Positions 8,472-17,505 of a stretch of DNA of 64,000 bases are shown here, one piece after another; the stretch's first letter is position 1; each line of letters starts with the position of its first letter. Source of the stretch: Oleiagrimonas sp. C23AA (GTDB lineage: Bacteria; Pseudomonadota; Gammaproteobacteria; Xanthomonadales; Rhodanobacteraceae); contig NZ_JAARLY010000002.1 in assembly GCF_011759385.1 (NCBI RefSeq), positions 466,053 to 530,052 on the forward strand, given 5' to 3'. The translations under genes were made by a program, and so were the position numbers. The notes under the pieces are model-generated. The model made no database searches. It was given only the letters and a program-made list of their open reading frames with translations, and had not been told where the DNA came from.

Positions 8472-9716
8472 ATGACCGCCCCGACTTCCCGCGTCCAGCC
8501 CATTGATCCGGCCACCGTGCGTGGCGATTTTCCGGTGCTTGCCCGCCAGGTGCACGGCAAACCGCTGACGTATCTGGACAGTGCCAACACCGGGCAGACG
8601 CCGAACGCGGTGATCGAGGCGGTGGACAGCTATTACCGCCAGTTCAACGCCAACGTGGCGCGTGCGGTGCATCAACTGGGCGACGAGGCCACCACCGCCT
8701 ACGAAGGCGCGCGCGACAAGCTGGCGGCCTTCATCGGCGCCAATACCCGCGAGGAGCTGGTGTTCACCTCCGGTACCACGCAGGCAATCAATCTGGTGGC
8801 CTACAGCTATGCGCTGCCGCACCTGAAGCCGGGCGATGCGATTCTCGTCACGCAGATGGAGCATCACGCCAATATCGTGCCGTGGCAGCTGGTCTGCGAG
8901 CGCACCGGCGCGACGCTGAAGGTGGCGCCGATCACCGAGTCGGGCGAGCTGATCGTCGACGAGTTCGTCAAGGCGCTGACGCCCGAGGTGAAACTGGCGG
9001 CGTTCACGCATGTGTCCAATGTGCTGGGCACGGTCAACCCGGTGCGCGAGCTGGCCAAGGCCTGCCGTCAGCGCGGCATCGCCAGTCTGATCGATGGCTC
9101 GCAGGCGGCGCCGCATCTGCCGCTGGATGTCAAAGCCATCGGCTGCGACTTCTACGCCATCACCGGGCACAAGATGGCCGGGCCGACCGGCACCGGTGTG
9201 CTGTGGGCGCGCCGCGAGCATCTGGATGCCATGCCGCCGTTCTTTGGTGGCGGCGAGATGATCCGCGAAGTCAGCTTCGAAGGCACCACATTTGCCGATC
9301 CGCCGCACAAGTTCGAAGCCGGCACGCCGAATATTTCCGGCTTTGTGGGCTTGGGCGCGGCGGTCGATTACCTGACCGGCCTTGGCATGGAGCGCATCGC
9401 GGCGACCGAGCAGGAGCTGCTGGCCTATGCCACGGAAAAGCTTTCGGCGGTGCCGGGCCTGCGTATCTTCGGCACCGCACCGCACAAGGCGGCGGTGATC
9501 TCGTTCCTGATCGAGGGCGCGCATGCGCACGATCTGGCGACCATGCTCGATTTGCAGGGTGTGGCGGTGCGCTCGGGCCATCACTGCGCGCATCCGCTGA
9601 TGCAGTTCTATGGCGTGCCGGCCACGGTGCGTGCCTCGCTGGCGTTCTACAACACGCCTGAGGAAGTGGACCGCTTCATCGAGGCGCTGGCCACGGTGCG
9701 CAAGCTGCTGATGTAA
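8472..9716 (+). CDS. sufS: Cysteine desulfurase SufS
   Basis: PLP-dependent group II cysteine desulfurase, 414 aa, which takes sulfur from L-cysteine as a persulfide for SUF cluster assembly. The PLP lysine is Lys234 in ITGHKMAGPTG and the persulfide cysteine is Cys372 in RSGHHCAHP, the short-loop form typical of SufS/CsdA rather than IscS. SufS enzymes normally need SufE or SufU as sulfur acceptor; neither is seen in this window. It is the last core gene of the operon. The ATG at 8472 gives MTAPTSRVQP; a TTG at 8457 would add five residues. Confidence 0.96.
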   Translation: MTAPTSRVQPIDPATVRGDFPVLARQVHGKPLTYLDSANTGQTPNAVIEAVDSYYRQFNANVARAVHQLGDEATTAYEGARDKLAAFIGANTREELVFTSGTTQAINLVAYSYALPHLKPGDAILVTQMEHHANIVPWQLVCERTGATLKVAPITESGELIVDEFVKALTPEVKLAAFTHVSNVLGTVNPVRELAKACRQRGIASLIDGSQAAPHLPLDVKAIGCDFYAITGHKMAGPTGTGVLWARREHLDAMPPFFGGGEMIREVSFEGTTFADPPHKFEAGTPNISGFVGLGAAVDYLTGLGMERIAATEQELLAYATEKLSAVPGLRIFGTAPHKAAVISFLIEGAHAHDLATMLDLQGVAVRSGHHCAHPLMQFYGVPATVRASLAFYNTPEEVDRFIEALATVRKLLM

Positions 9717-9787
9717 GCGCCGCCTCAGCCTGCGGCGGCAGCATGGGCATGCAGTATGCTCAGGTCACCGTTCGCAGGGGGAAAGGC

Positions 9788-11575
9788 ATGAAGACACGTC
9801 GCCAGTTTCTGGCCCAGGTGCCATTGGGGTTGCTGGGTGCGGCCGCCGCTACGCGATTGCAGGCGCAGGATACGTCCGTGCCCGGCGCCGCGCCGGCCTT
9901 CAATACGTCCAAAGGTGCTGGCCCCAACGTCACCGCCGACACCTTCGCGCAGGCCGAAAAGCTGGTTCGGGCGCCGATGTCGGCCGTGCAGCGCGAGATG
10001 GCCGCATCCAACTGGGGCACCTCGATGGCCGGTCTGATGGAGCGGCGCACCGGACCGAACCGTGTCGCGCTGGAAGCTGATCTTGCCCCGGCGTGCGTAT
10101 GGGACCCTCGACTGCCAGGGCATCGGGTGGGGCCGGCGCACGATCATTTCGCGCCGGCCAAGCCGGCGCCAGTGCCGCTGCCCGCCAACGATGCCGATAT
10201 CGCCTACGCCAGCGTGGCGCAGCAGGGGCAGTGGATTGCCCGGCGCCAGCTCACCTCCGAGCGCCTGACGCGCATCTACATCGCTCGCATCAAGCACTTC
10301 GACCCCAAGCTACGCTGCGTGATCACGCTGCTGGAAGGTCACGCCCTGGCGCAGGCCAAACAGGCTGATCGCGAGATCGCCGCCGGGCATTATCGTGGCC
10401 CGCTGCATGGCATTCCGTGGGGTGCCAAGGATCTGCTCGACACCGCAGGCATTCGCACCACCTATGGCGCCGAGCCGTTCCGCGATCGCGTACCGGACGC
10501 CGATGCGGCCGTGGTCAAGCGCCTCAACGAGGCCGGTGCGGTGCTGCTGGCCAAACTCAGCATGGGCGCGCTGGCGCTCAACGACATCTGGTTTGGCGGC
10601 CAGACCATGAATCCCTGGCTGCCGCAGGAGGGCTCCGGCGGCTCCAGCGCGGGGCCTGCCTCGGCCACGGCGGCAGGGCTGGTGGCGTTTGCCATCGGCA
10701 GCGAGACCCAGGGCAGCATCATCGACCCGGCGATGCGCTGTGGCGTGACTGGCTTGCGCCCCAGTTTCGGGCGCGTGCCGCGCACCGGCGCCATGACGCT
10801 GTGCTGGACCATGGACAAGCTCGGTCCGCTGACGCGCTCAGTGGAAGACACCATGCTGGTGCTGCATGCGATCACCGGCCCGGATGCCGGCGATGTCTAC
10901 AGCGTACCCAGTCATCTGGACTATGACGCCGCCGCCAGCGTCGAGGGGCTCACCGTCGGTTACTTCCCGGACTGGATGCACGAGGCCCCGGCCACCGACG
11001 TCGATCGCGCCGCGCTCGATCAGCTCAAAGCGCTGGGGCTGCGAGCGCAGAAGGTGTCCTTGCCGGACTGGCCCTACGATTCGCTCAACCTGCTGCTGTT
11101 CGCCGAGGCGGCCGCTGCTTTCGAGGAGTTGACCTTGAGCGGCAAGGTGGACCAGTTGAGTGTGCAGACGCCCGACGCGTGGCCCAACCTGTTTCGTGAA
11201 TCGCGCTTCCTGTCGGCGGTCGATTACGTGCAGGCCGACCGGCTGCGGCGCAAGGTGGCCCAGGCCATGGCCGCGCTGATGGGGAAAGTGGATCTTTTGC
11301 TGGTGCCATCCTTGCGCGACGAGATGCTGGTGATCGGCAACATGACCGGCCAGCCCTCACTGACCCTGCGCACCGGTTTCGTCGAAGTCTCGCAGGCGCG
11401 CAGCGACTGGGCGCCCGATTTGGCCCATCCCTTGCCGCGTTTTTCGCCGCCGCGGCGGGTGCCTTACGGCGTCACGCTGATCGGTCGCCAGTTCGAGGAA
11501 GGCACGCTGGCGCAGGTGGGGCGCGCGTTGGAGCTCAAGCTGGATGTGGCCAAGGCGCGCCCACCCGGTTTCTAG
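9788..11575 (+). CDS. Tat-exported amidase-signature family hydrolase
   Basis: A 595-aa amidase-signature enzyme that probably hydrolyses an amide outside the cytoplasm. The N-terminus has a twin-arginine signal, TRRQFL, followed by a hydrophobic stretch and ATRLQAQ. The Ser-cisSer-Lys triad is visible as Lys214 (GIPWGAKD), the serines of GSGGSSAG (286/287), and Ser310 in SETQGSI. The ATG at 9788 has an AGGGGG ribosome binding site; an upstream in-frame ATG at 9743 would spoil the signal. It resembles GatA in fold, but export and lack of GatB/GatC neighbours argue against tRNA amidation. Substrate is unknown. It lies between sufS and the GNAT-Rieske pair and is probably not part of SUF function. 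Confidence 0.85.
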   Translation: MKTRRQFLAQVPLGLLGAAAATRLQAQDTSVPGAAPAFNTSKGAGPNVTADTFAQAEKLVRAPMSAVQREMAASNWGTSMAGLMERRTGPNRVALEADLAPACVWDPRLPGHRVGPAHDHFAPAKPAPVPLPANDADIAYASVAQQGQWIARRQLTSERLTRIYIARIKHFDPKLRCVITLLEGHALAQAKQADREIAAGHYRGPLHGIPWGAKDLLDTAGIRTTYGAEPFRDRVPDADAAVVKRLNEAGAVLLAKLSMGALALNDIWFGGQTMNPWLPQEGSGGSSAGPASATAAGLVAFAIGSETQGSIIDPAMRCGVTGLRPSFGRVPRTGAMTLCWTMDKLGPLTRSVEDTMLVLHAITGPDAGDVYSVPSHLDYDAAASVEGLTVGYFPDWMHEAPATDVDRAALDQLKALGLRAQKVSLPDWPYDSLNLLLFAEAAAAFEELTLSGKVDQLSVQTPDAWPNLFRESRFLSAVDYVQADRLRRKVAQAMAALMGKVDLLLVPSLRDEMLVIGNMTGQPSLTLRTGFVEVSQARSDWAPDLAHPLPRFSPPRRVPYGVTLIGRQFEEGTLAQVGRALELKLDVAKARPPGF

Positions 11576-11589
11576 CGCGAAGCGTGGAT

Positions 11590-11618
11590 GGCTGCGTGGC
11601 CGGGGCCGCCACGCAGCC
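11590..11618 (+). terminator. Hairpin after the amidase gene, possible terminator
   Basis: A perfect 11-base stem (GGCTGCGTGGC at 11590-11600 with GCCACGCAGCC at 11608-11618) and a seven-base loop lies just after the amidase stop and six bases before the first possible GNAT start codon. The following bases, GTTATC, are not a proper T tract, so termination may be weak or the hairpin may affect GNAT translation. Confidence 0.4.
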
Positions 11619-11633
11619 GTTATCATGGCGGCC

Positions 11634-12194
11634 ATGAATCACGTTTCCGATCTCACTTTCCGCGCCGCCAACGTTGACGACATCGAGGCGATCGTTGCAT
11701 TGGTGCAATCGGCCTATCGCGGTGATGTCAGCCGCCAGGGCTGGACCACCGAGGCCGACATCCTGGACGGGCAGCGCATCGATCCGGCGCTGCTGCGCAA
11801 GGACATCGAACGCGCCGATAGCCGCGTGCTGCTGGCCGAGCGCGATGGCGAACTGGTCGCCTGCTGTCACGTCGAAAAGCGCCCGGATGCCGGCTACTTC
11901 GGCATGTTTGCCGTGCGCCCGGGTCTGCAGGGTTCGGGCCTGGGCCGGCGTGTGCTGGCCCAGGCCGAGCACGTGCTGGCCGATGAGCTGGGCGTAAGCC
12001 AGGTGCGCATGACCGTGATCGATGTGCGCGAGGAGCTGATCGCCTGGTACGAGCGCCGCGGTTACGTGCGCACCGGCCAGTTCGCGCCGTTTCCCTACGG
12101 CGACGAGCGCTTCGGCATTCCGCGTCGTGATGATCTTCGTTTCACCTGGCTCAGTAAGTCGCTGGCAGGCACACCTGACGAGGCGGTGGCATGA
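11634..12194 (+). CDS. GNAT-family N-acetyltransferase
   Basis: Predicted acetyl-CoA-dependent N-acetyltransferase, 186 aa. The fold signature includes the pyrophosphate-binding loop RPGLQGSGLGRRVLAQ (motif A) and the C-terminal WYERRGYVRTGQF. The acceptor is unknown. Starts at 11625 (MAAMNH) and 11634 (MNHVSD) are both possible. The stop overlaps the Rieske gene start (ATGA), so the two proteins are probably made together. The gene may be a late member of the suf transcription unit, though the amidase and a hairpin intervene. Confidence 0.85.
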   Translation: MNHVSDLTFRAANVDDIEAIVALVQSAYRGDVSRQGWTTEADILDGQRIDPALLRKDIERADSRVLLAERDGELVACCHVEKRPDAGYFGMFAVRPGLQGSGLGRRVLAQAEHVLADELGVSQVRMTVIDVREELIAWYERRGYVRTGQFAPFPYGDERFGIPRRDDLRFTWLSKSLAGTPDEAVA

Positions 12195-12511
12195 GCGAGT
12201 GGATCGAAGTGGGCACGCGCAGCGAGATTCTGCCCGGCGAGTTCAAGATCGCCTGGGATGGCGATACACCGATTGCCGTCTACAACATCGACGGCGAGCT
12301 CTACGCCATCGAAGACACCTGCACCCACGACGGTGGCGAACTGGCTGGTGGCGAGGTGCATGGCTTTGAGGTGGAATGCCCGCGTCACGGCGCGCGCTTC
12401 GACGTGCGCACCGGCGCGCCGACCTGCGCGCCGGCGTATGAGCCGATTGCCAAGTTTCCCGTGCGTGAGGAAGGCGGCGTCATCTACACGCGTGACGACC
12501 GCTTCGACTAG
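12191..12511 (+). CDS. Rieske [2Fe-2S] ferredoxin
   Basis: Small soluble Rieske protein, 106 aa. The cluster ligands are Cys44/His46 (CTHDGG) and Cys63/His66 (CPRHGARFD), a full C-x-H...C-x2-H motif. It resembles the ferredoxin component of aromatic-ring dioxygenases, but no oxygenase or reductase gene is adjacent. It overlaps the GNAT gene by four bases and lies downstream of the SUF genes. A role as an electron donor in Fe-S assembly, or as a recipient of SUF clusters, is inference from position only. It converges with the PepSY-reductase gene 16 bases away, and no strong terminator is visible between them. Confidence 0.9.
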   Translation: MSEWIEVGTRSEILPGEFKIAWDGDTPIAVYNIDGELYAIEDTCTHDGGELAGGEVHGFEVECPRHGARFDVRTGAPTCAPAYEPIAKFPVREEGGVIYTRDDRFD

Positions 12512-12527
12512 GCCGCGCCCGCCGCGC

Positions 12528-15056
12528 TCAGAACAGTTCGCGCCGGTAGCGGCCCTCGGTATGCAGGGCGTCTAACGCCTCGGCGCCCAGCAGGGTTTCC
12601 AGCGTCATGTGCACGCCTTCGCCCATGGCCGGACTGCCGCAGACCATGATGTGCGCGCCGCGTTGCAGCCAGGCGCGCAGGCGCTCGGCGTCATCGGCCA
12701 GTGCCTGCTGCACATAACCATCGCCATCGCGCGAATAGCGCGTGTCGAGCACGGCCAGCACGCCGCGGGCATGCAGTGCCTTCAGCATGGCCTGCGCGTA
12801 ATGGTCGCACTGGGCATGACGCTCGCCATGCACCAGCCACGCCGGTGCCGCGTCATGGCTGGTGCCGCGCTCGTGCAGAAGACCCAGGAATGGCGCGATG
12901 CCGACGCCATTGGCGATCATGATCAGGGGTACGTGCGGCGCCGGAGCGTGAAAGCGCGGGCAGTGCCGTACACGCGCCGGCAGCTCCATGATATCGGCAT
13001 CGACCAGTGCCCGCGAGGCCAAACCATGGGCCCCGACGCGCAGCAGCAAGCGCACATGCGGACTGTCCGATGCCGAGGCGATGGAATAGCTGCGCGCTGA
13101 CAGTGGTGCCAGTCCATCCAGCAGACGCTGCGCATCGGGCTTGGCCGGTCGGGTCGGGTGTCGTGGCAGCTCATGGTATTGCAGCGCCTGATAGAGCGTG
13201 GTTTCAGCGCCGGCGTGGGTGACCGGGGTGTCGCCATCCTGCGCCCATGCGTCCAGGCACGCACTGATGCGGCTATCCGACGGCGCCACCCGTACATCCA
13301 GCAGGTCGCCCGGCTGCCAGCGCGCGTCGGCGCCTTGCGGCGGTTCCAGTTCGATGGCCCAGACGGCGTCGCCGTCGCTGCCGGGGTTCAGGTGCTGGCG
13401 ATGCACGATGCGCCATGGCTGCATGGCCGCGGCCGGCTCGATGTGCGAGGCGGGAATGTCGCCTTCGGCCACGCCCTCCCAATAGCGACTGAGCTCGGTA
13501 CGCCATCGGTGCAGGGCCTGGGTGTCGCCCTCGTCGTATTCGATGGCCGGGAACAGGGCGTGGGCACCGGCCTGCTCCAGCCAGGTATCGAGACGGCGGC
13601 CGAAACCACAGAAGGCATCGTAACGGCGGTTGCCTAGCGCCAGCACGGCGTAGCGAAGCGACGATAGCTCGGGCACATCGGCGTGGCCCATGAATCGCCT
13701 TACGAAGCGCAGCGCATTGTCCGGTGGCCCGCCGTCGCCATAACTGGCGACCACCAACAGGGCCTGCCGACACGCCGCGAGCGTGCGCCGGTCCAGTGCA
13801 CCCAGCGAGTGCACCTGCGCGGTCTGGCCGCCATCGCGCAGCCAATGGGCGGTGGCCCAGGCCAGGCGCTCGGCCGTGCCGCTCTGGCTGGCGAAGAACA
13901 CATGCACCGGCTCGCCGTGAGGTATCACCGGTTGCATGGCATCGCGCTCGCGTCGGGCCTGGCCGGCGCTGCGTCGGCGCTTCAGCCACAGCCAGACACC
14001 GGTAATGAAAAACAGCGGCATACCCAGCGAGGCGAGGGACATCAGATACAGGCCCACACGGCCAAAGTAGCTGCCCGAATGCAAGGGGAACAGCGCGCCA
14101 ACAAAGCGCTGTCCGCGAGGCTTTTCCGCCCATAGCTGACGCTGGGTGATGGCACCGCTGCGCGCGTCGATGCTCAACAGGTTCCAGGCGCGTTCGTGCG
14201 GCGAGTGCGTGGTCAGATAACGCACCTGCAAGGGTTTGCCCGCATCGCGGCTGGGCGTGAGCATGATGCGGTTGGCATCCGGGGCGCTGCGCCGTGTGCT
14301 GGCCCAGGCCGCATCCAGCGACAGCCACGGCCCCTGGCCGCTGGGTGCGCTGAAGCGGTGGTGGTGCGAGCGCCCTTGGACGCCGGCCAGGTGGTTGATG
14401 GCGTTGCGGTAGAAGCTGTAGCTCCACCACAGGCCGGTCAGCCCCGCCATCAGGTAGAACACCAGCACCCAGGTGCCGACGACGGCGTGCAGGTGCCACA
14501 GGAAATTGCGTCCTTCAAGGCGCGTATCCAGCGCCAGCCAGGCGCGCAGCGAGCGCATCTGGCGTGGCCAGCGCAGGATCAGTCCGCTCAAGGCCAACAG
14601 CACCAGCGCGGCGGTACTGGCGCCGACCAGTTGTTTGCCGACTTCGCCGGCGGTGAGGTTGCGATGCAGCTGTTCGGCGCCGTGGAAGAAGCCTTCACCG
14701 CGGACCGGCGCCAGTATCTGGCCGGTGTAGGGGTTGATCGCCACCTGTTCGCCGCCGCGGCGCTGTCCGGGGCGGCCCATGCGCACCATCACCGCCTGCT
14801 CGGGGCCATTCCACTCCACGGCGCGCGGCTGCAGCCCTGGATGGGCCTTTCGCGCGGCCGCCAGCCAGGCATCCGGGCCGGCCGCCTTGGCATGGGCCGG
14901 AGCGGTGACTGAAAGCTGGGGATTGATCAGCGCCAGCAGCGGCTTTTCAAAACCGATCAGACCGCCGGTAACGCCAATCACCACCAGGAACAGGCCGGCG
15001 CTCAAACCCAGAATCCAGTGCAGGCGGAACAGCACGCGCTTGAGCACAAACGGCAT
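12528..15056 (-). CDS. PepSY-TM / flavodoxin / FAD-NADPH reductase fusion protein
   Basis: An 842-aa inner-membrane flavoprotein. Residues 1 to about 365 form a PepSY-associated membrane domain with four hydrophobic segments (about 12-36, 140-163, 190-214 and 335-360). Then come a flavodoxin-like FMN domain (VHVFFASQSGTAERLA near 390) and a sulfite-reductase/FNR-like FAD and NADPH domain (RSYSIAS, IANGVGIAPFLG, ending YRRELF). The order suggests electrons pass from NADPH through FAD and FMN to a membrane or periplasmic acceptor, perhaps ferric siderophores. A Fur-like box overlies its promoter, supporting an iron role. It resembles sulfite reductase alpha subunit only in the reductase half; no hemoprotein subunit gene is near. 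Confidence 0.88.
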   Translation of the reverse strand: MPFVLKRVLFRLHWILGLSAGLFLVVIGVTGGLIGFEKPLLALINPQLSVTAPAHAKAAGPDAWLAAARKAHPGLQPRAVEWNGPEQAVMVRMGRPGQRRGGEQVAINPYTGQILAPVRGEGFFHGAEQLHRNLTAGEVGKQLVGASTAALVLLALSGLILRWPRQMRSLRAWLALDTRLEGRNFLWHLHAVVGTWVLVFYLMAGLTGLWWSYSFYRNAINHLAGVQGRSHHHRFSAPSGQGPWLSLDAAWASTRRSAPDANRIMLTPSRDAGKPLQVRYLTTHSPHERAWNLLSIDARSGAITQRQLWAEKPRGQRFVGALFPLHSGSYFGRVGLYLMSLASLGMPLFFITGVWLWLKRRRSAGQARRERDAMQPVIPHGEPVHVFFASQSGTAERLAWATAHWLRDGGQTAQVHSLGALDRRTLAACRQALLVVASYGDGGPPDNALRFVRRFMGHADVPELSSLRYAVLALGNRRYDAFCGFGRRLDTWLEQAGAHALFPAIEYDEGDTQALHRWRTELSRYWEGVAEGDIPASHIEPAAAMQPWRIVHRQHLNPGSDGDAVWAIELEPPQGADARWQPGDLLDVRVAPSDSRISACLDAWAQDGDTPVTHAGAETTLYQALQYHELPRHPTRPAKPDAQRLLDGLAPLSARSYSIASASDSPHVRLLLRVGAHGLASRALVDADIMELPARVRHCPRFHAPAPHVPLIMIANGVGIAPFLGLLHERGTSHDAAPAWLVHGERHAQCDHYAQAMLKALHARGVLAVLDTRYSRDGDGYVQQALADDAERLRAWLQRGAHIMVCGSPAMGEGVHMTLETLLGAEALDALHTEGRYRRELF

Positions 15057-15087
15057 GGAAGGTGACTCGCAGTCGGGAAAGTGAAGG

Positions 15088-15116
15088 ATTCAAACAGAAA
15101 TGATAATGACTTGCAA
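15088..15116 (-). promoter_or_regulatory. Promoter and Fur-like box for the PepSY-reductase gene
   Basis: On the minus strand TTGCAA (15116-15111) and TTGAAT (15093-15088) are 17 bases apart. A 19-base stretch at 15096-15114 matches the Fur consensus at 12 of 19 positions, including TGATAAT. The box covers most of the spacer and part of the -35, the expected place for iron repression. The predicted start is about 25 bases before the ATG. Confidence 0.6.
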
Positions 15117-15264
15117 TTGCGTCCATGGGTTGAGGATGGCTTCTCGTCCGACCATTGCCTAACGCCGGCCATTTGTCGCACTCTTGGATGACAACGGCTG
15201 CGGTCGGGAAACCGCCAGGCGATACGAGGGACATCGCTCCGCGCCGACATCCAGGGGGATATTC

Positions 15265-17505
15265 ATGCCGCTTCATGCACGCATGGGACGCCTGCGCGTC
15301 CTTTTGATTACCGGTCTTTGCTGGACGGGCGCGGCGCTGGCACAGGCGCCGCCGACCAGGCCATTGCCGGCGACCGCTTCCAGCGCCGCACCGGCCAGCG
15401 TCAGTTCCGTCGCACCGATCGGCTTTGCCGCCTCCGATGCCGCCGCCGTGCGCACGCCGTCATCGGCCGACGCCTGGGGTGGCGTGCACACCGGCATGCA
15501 GGCGCCGCTGTCCGATCGGGTGGTCAGCTACCAGATCGACGCGACCTTGCATCCGGATACGCATATCGTCGATGCGCGCCAGCACATGACCTGGCGCAAC
15601 CGCAGCGATCGCCCGGTGCACGCGGTGTATCTGCATATGTATCTGAACGCCTTCGAAGGGCCGGGCAGTACCTTTTTTACCGAGCGGCGCCTGTTGGCCC
15701 AGGGCCATTCTCGCGGCAAGGCCAAGCTGAAAGCCGGGCAGTGGGGACATATCCAGCTCAACAGCGTCAGTCAGGGCGATGCGCCGGTGCGCTGGCGCTT
15801 TGTGCATCCGGATGGCGGCCCGACCAGCGACCACACCGTGGTGCGCCTGGAGTTGGCACAAGCGGTGCCCGCGCACGGCACGTTGAGCCTGGATATGGAT
15901 TTCACCGACAAGCTGCCGCGCGTGGTCGAGCGCACCGGCTGGTTCGGCAAGTTCCACCTGGTGGCGCAGTGGTTTCCCAAGATCGGCGTGCTGGAGCTAC
16001 CCGGTGAGCGTGGCGCCACCCAGCCGCAGTGGAACGTGCACGCGTTCCATTTCAACAGTGAGTTCTACGCCGATTACGGCCGTTACGATGTGCACCTGAC
16101 CGTACCCAAGGGCTACACGGTGGGCGCGGTGGGCCGGCAACAGGGCAAGCCGGTGGCGCACGATGGCCAGCAGACCTATCACTTCGTGCAGGACGATGTG
16201 CACGATTTTGCCTGGGTTGCCGCGCCCGGCTATCGCGTGCTGCAAGGCAGTTACGACGGCGCTGGCAGTCCGCACGTCAAGGTCAAGGTGATCTATCCGC
16301 CCGAGTACAGCGCCAGCGCCGCGCCGGTGCTCAAGGCCACCATCGATGCGCTGGGCTATTTCTCCAAGACGCTCGGCCCTTATCCGTACCACACCGTCAC
16401 CGCGGTGGTGCCGCCCTACAACGCCGGCGAGGCCGGTGGCATGGAGTACCCGACCTTTTTCACCGCCGAGGGCTACAAGTCGGTGCCGGAAGGCACGTTG
16501 ACGCAGGTGCTGCTGGACTTTGTCACCATCCACGAGTTCGGCCACGGCTACTTTTACGGAATCCTGGGTTCCAACGAATTCGAGGAACCGATGCTCGACG
16601 AGGGCCTGAACGAGTTCTGGGATCAACGCATGCTGCGCGCACGCGGGCAGCTGATCGATCTGACCTCGCCGTTCCTCAAACTGCTGGGTTTTGACCCCAA
16701 GGTGCCGCCGTTCGTCTACGAGCGTTTTGCCGGTGTGCGCTTGCTCGATCCGCCGGCCGATCCCACCGGCGCCAACAGCTGGGATCGCATGAACAGCGAA
16801 AGCTACGGCACGGTGTATTCGCGCACCGCGACGGTGATGCATGATCTGGAATCGCGTATCGGCTCCGAGGCGCTGGAGAAGGGTTTCCGCGCCTATTACC
16901 AGCGCTGGCGCTTCCGTCACCCAAGTGTGGCCGATCTGGAGCAGTCGCTGGCCGAGGCTTCCGGCAAGCCCGAGGTGGTGCATCAGCTGTTCGACCAGCA
17001 GGTGTATGCCACCCATCACGTGGATGATCGCGTCGGCGCCTTCAGCAGCGAGGAGGTGCTGCCGCAACCAGGGTCGCAGTTCAAGGGTGGTCACTGGCAG
17101 GTGACCACCGCGGCCGACGTTCGCGCCACGATCGCGCGCACGCGCAAGCAATGGAAGGCCAATCACCCCGATGCCAAGCCGGGCACAGGGCCTTATCCCT
17201 GGCAAACGGTGGTGGTGCTGCGTCATGACGGCGCCGCGATGGCGCAGACGGTGCGTGTCAATTTTGCCGATGGTAGCCACATCGAGCGTACATGGGACAG
17301 CGCCGCGCCCTGGCAGCGCATGGTGTTCGAGCGCCCGGTCCGCGCCGTGTCGGTGCAGATCGATCCCGCGCGCAAGGCCTATCTGGATGCGAACAAGCTC
17401 AACGACAGCCGCACGCTGAAAGCAGACGGGGCCGCATCGCGGCGCTGGACCGCGCAGGCATCGGCCTTGCTCGAAACCCTGTTCGGCTCGCTGGAGACGC
17501 TATGA
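15265..17505 (+). CDS. M1-family zinc metallopeptidase, secreted
   Basis: A 746-aa aminopeptidase-like enzyme of the M1 clan. A signal peptide ends near residue 26 (GAALAQA). The zinc site is complete: His423-Glu424-x-x-His427 (HEFGH) with the third ligand Glu446 eighteen residues later in DEGLNEF. The start at 15265 has a CAGGGGGA ribosome binding site. The C-terminal third is a beta-rich region of unknown role. Its stop overlaps the ATG of a membrane protein gene, so the two are likely coupled. Whether it is a true aminopeptidase is not certain; a GxMEN-like exopeptidase motif appears only as GGMEYP (around residue 391). Confidence 0.88.
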   Translation: MPLHARMGRLRVLLITGLCWTGAALAQAPPTRPLPATASSAAPASVSSVAPIGFAASDAAAVRTPSSADAWGGVHTGMQAPLSDRVVSYQIDATLHPDTHIVDARQHMTWRNRSDRPVHAVYLHMYLNAFEGPGSTFFTERRLLAQGHSRGKAKLKAGQWGHIQLNSVSQGDAPVRWRFVHPDGGPTSDHTVVRLELAQAVPAHGTLSLDMDFTDKLPRVVERTGWFGKFHLVAQWFPKIGVLELPGERGATQPQWNVHAFHFNSEFYADYGRYDVHLTVPKGYTVGAVGRQQGKPVAHDGQQTYHFVQDDVHDFAWVAAPGYRVLQGSYDGAGSPHVKVKVIYPPEYSASAAPVLKATIDALGYFSKTLGPYPYHTVTAVVPPYNAGEAGGMEYPTFFTAEGYKSVPEGTLTQVLLDFVTIHEFGHGYFYGILGSNEFEEPMLDEGLNEFWDQRMLRARGQLIDLTSPFLKLLGFDPKVPPFVYERFAGVRLLDPPADPTGANSWDRMNSESYGTVYSRTATVMHDLESRIGSEALEKGFRAYYQRWRFRHPSVADLEQSLAEASGKPEVVHQLFDQQVYATHHVDDRVGAFSSEEVLPQPGSQFKGGHWQVTTAADVRATIARTRKQWKANHPDAKPGTGPYPWQTVVVLRHDGAAMAQTVRVNFADGSHIERTWDSAAPWQRMVFERPVRAVSVQIDPARKAYLDANKLNDSRTLKADGAASRRWTAQASALLETLFGSLETL

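Noticed and set aside
12528..15056. Sulfite reductase flavoprotein (CysJ)
   Set aside because: Only the reductase half matches; the membrane PepSY domain and the missing CysI neighbour do not fit.
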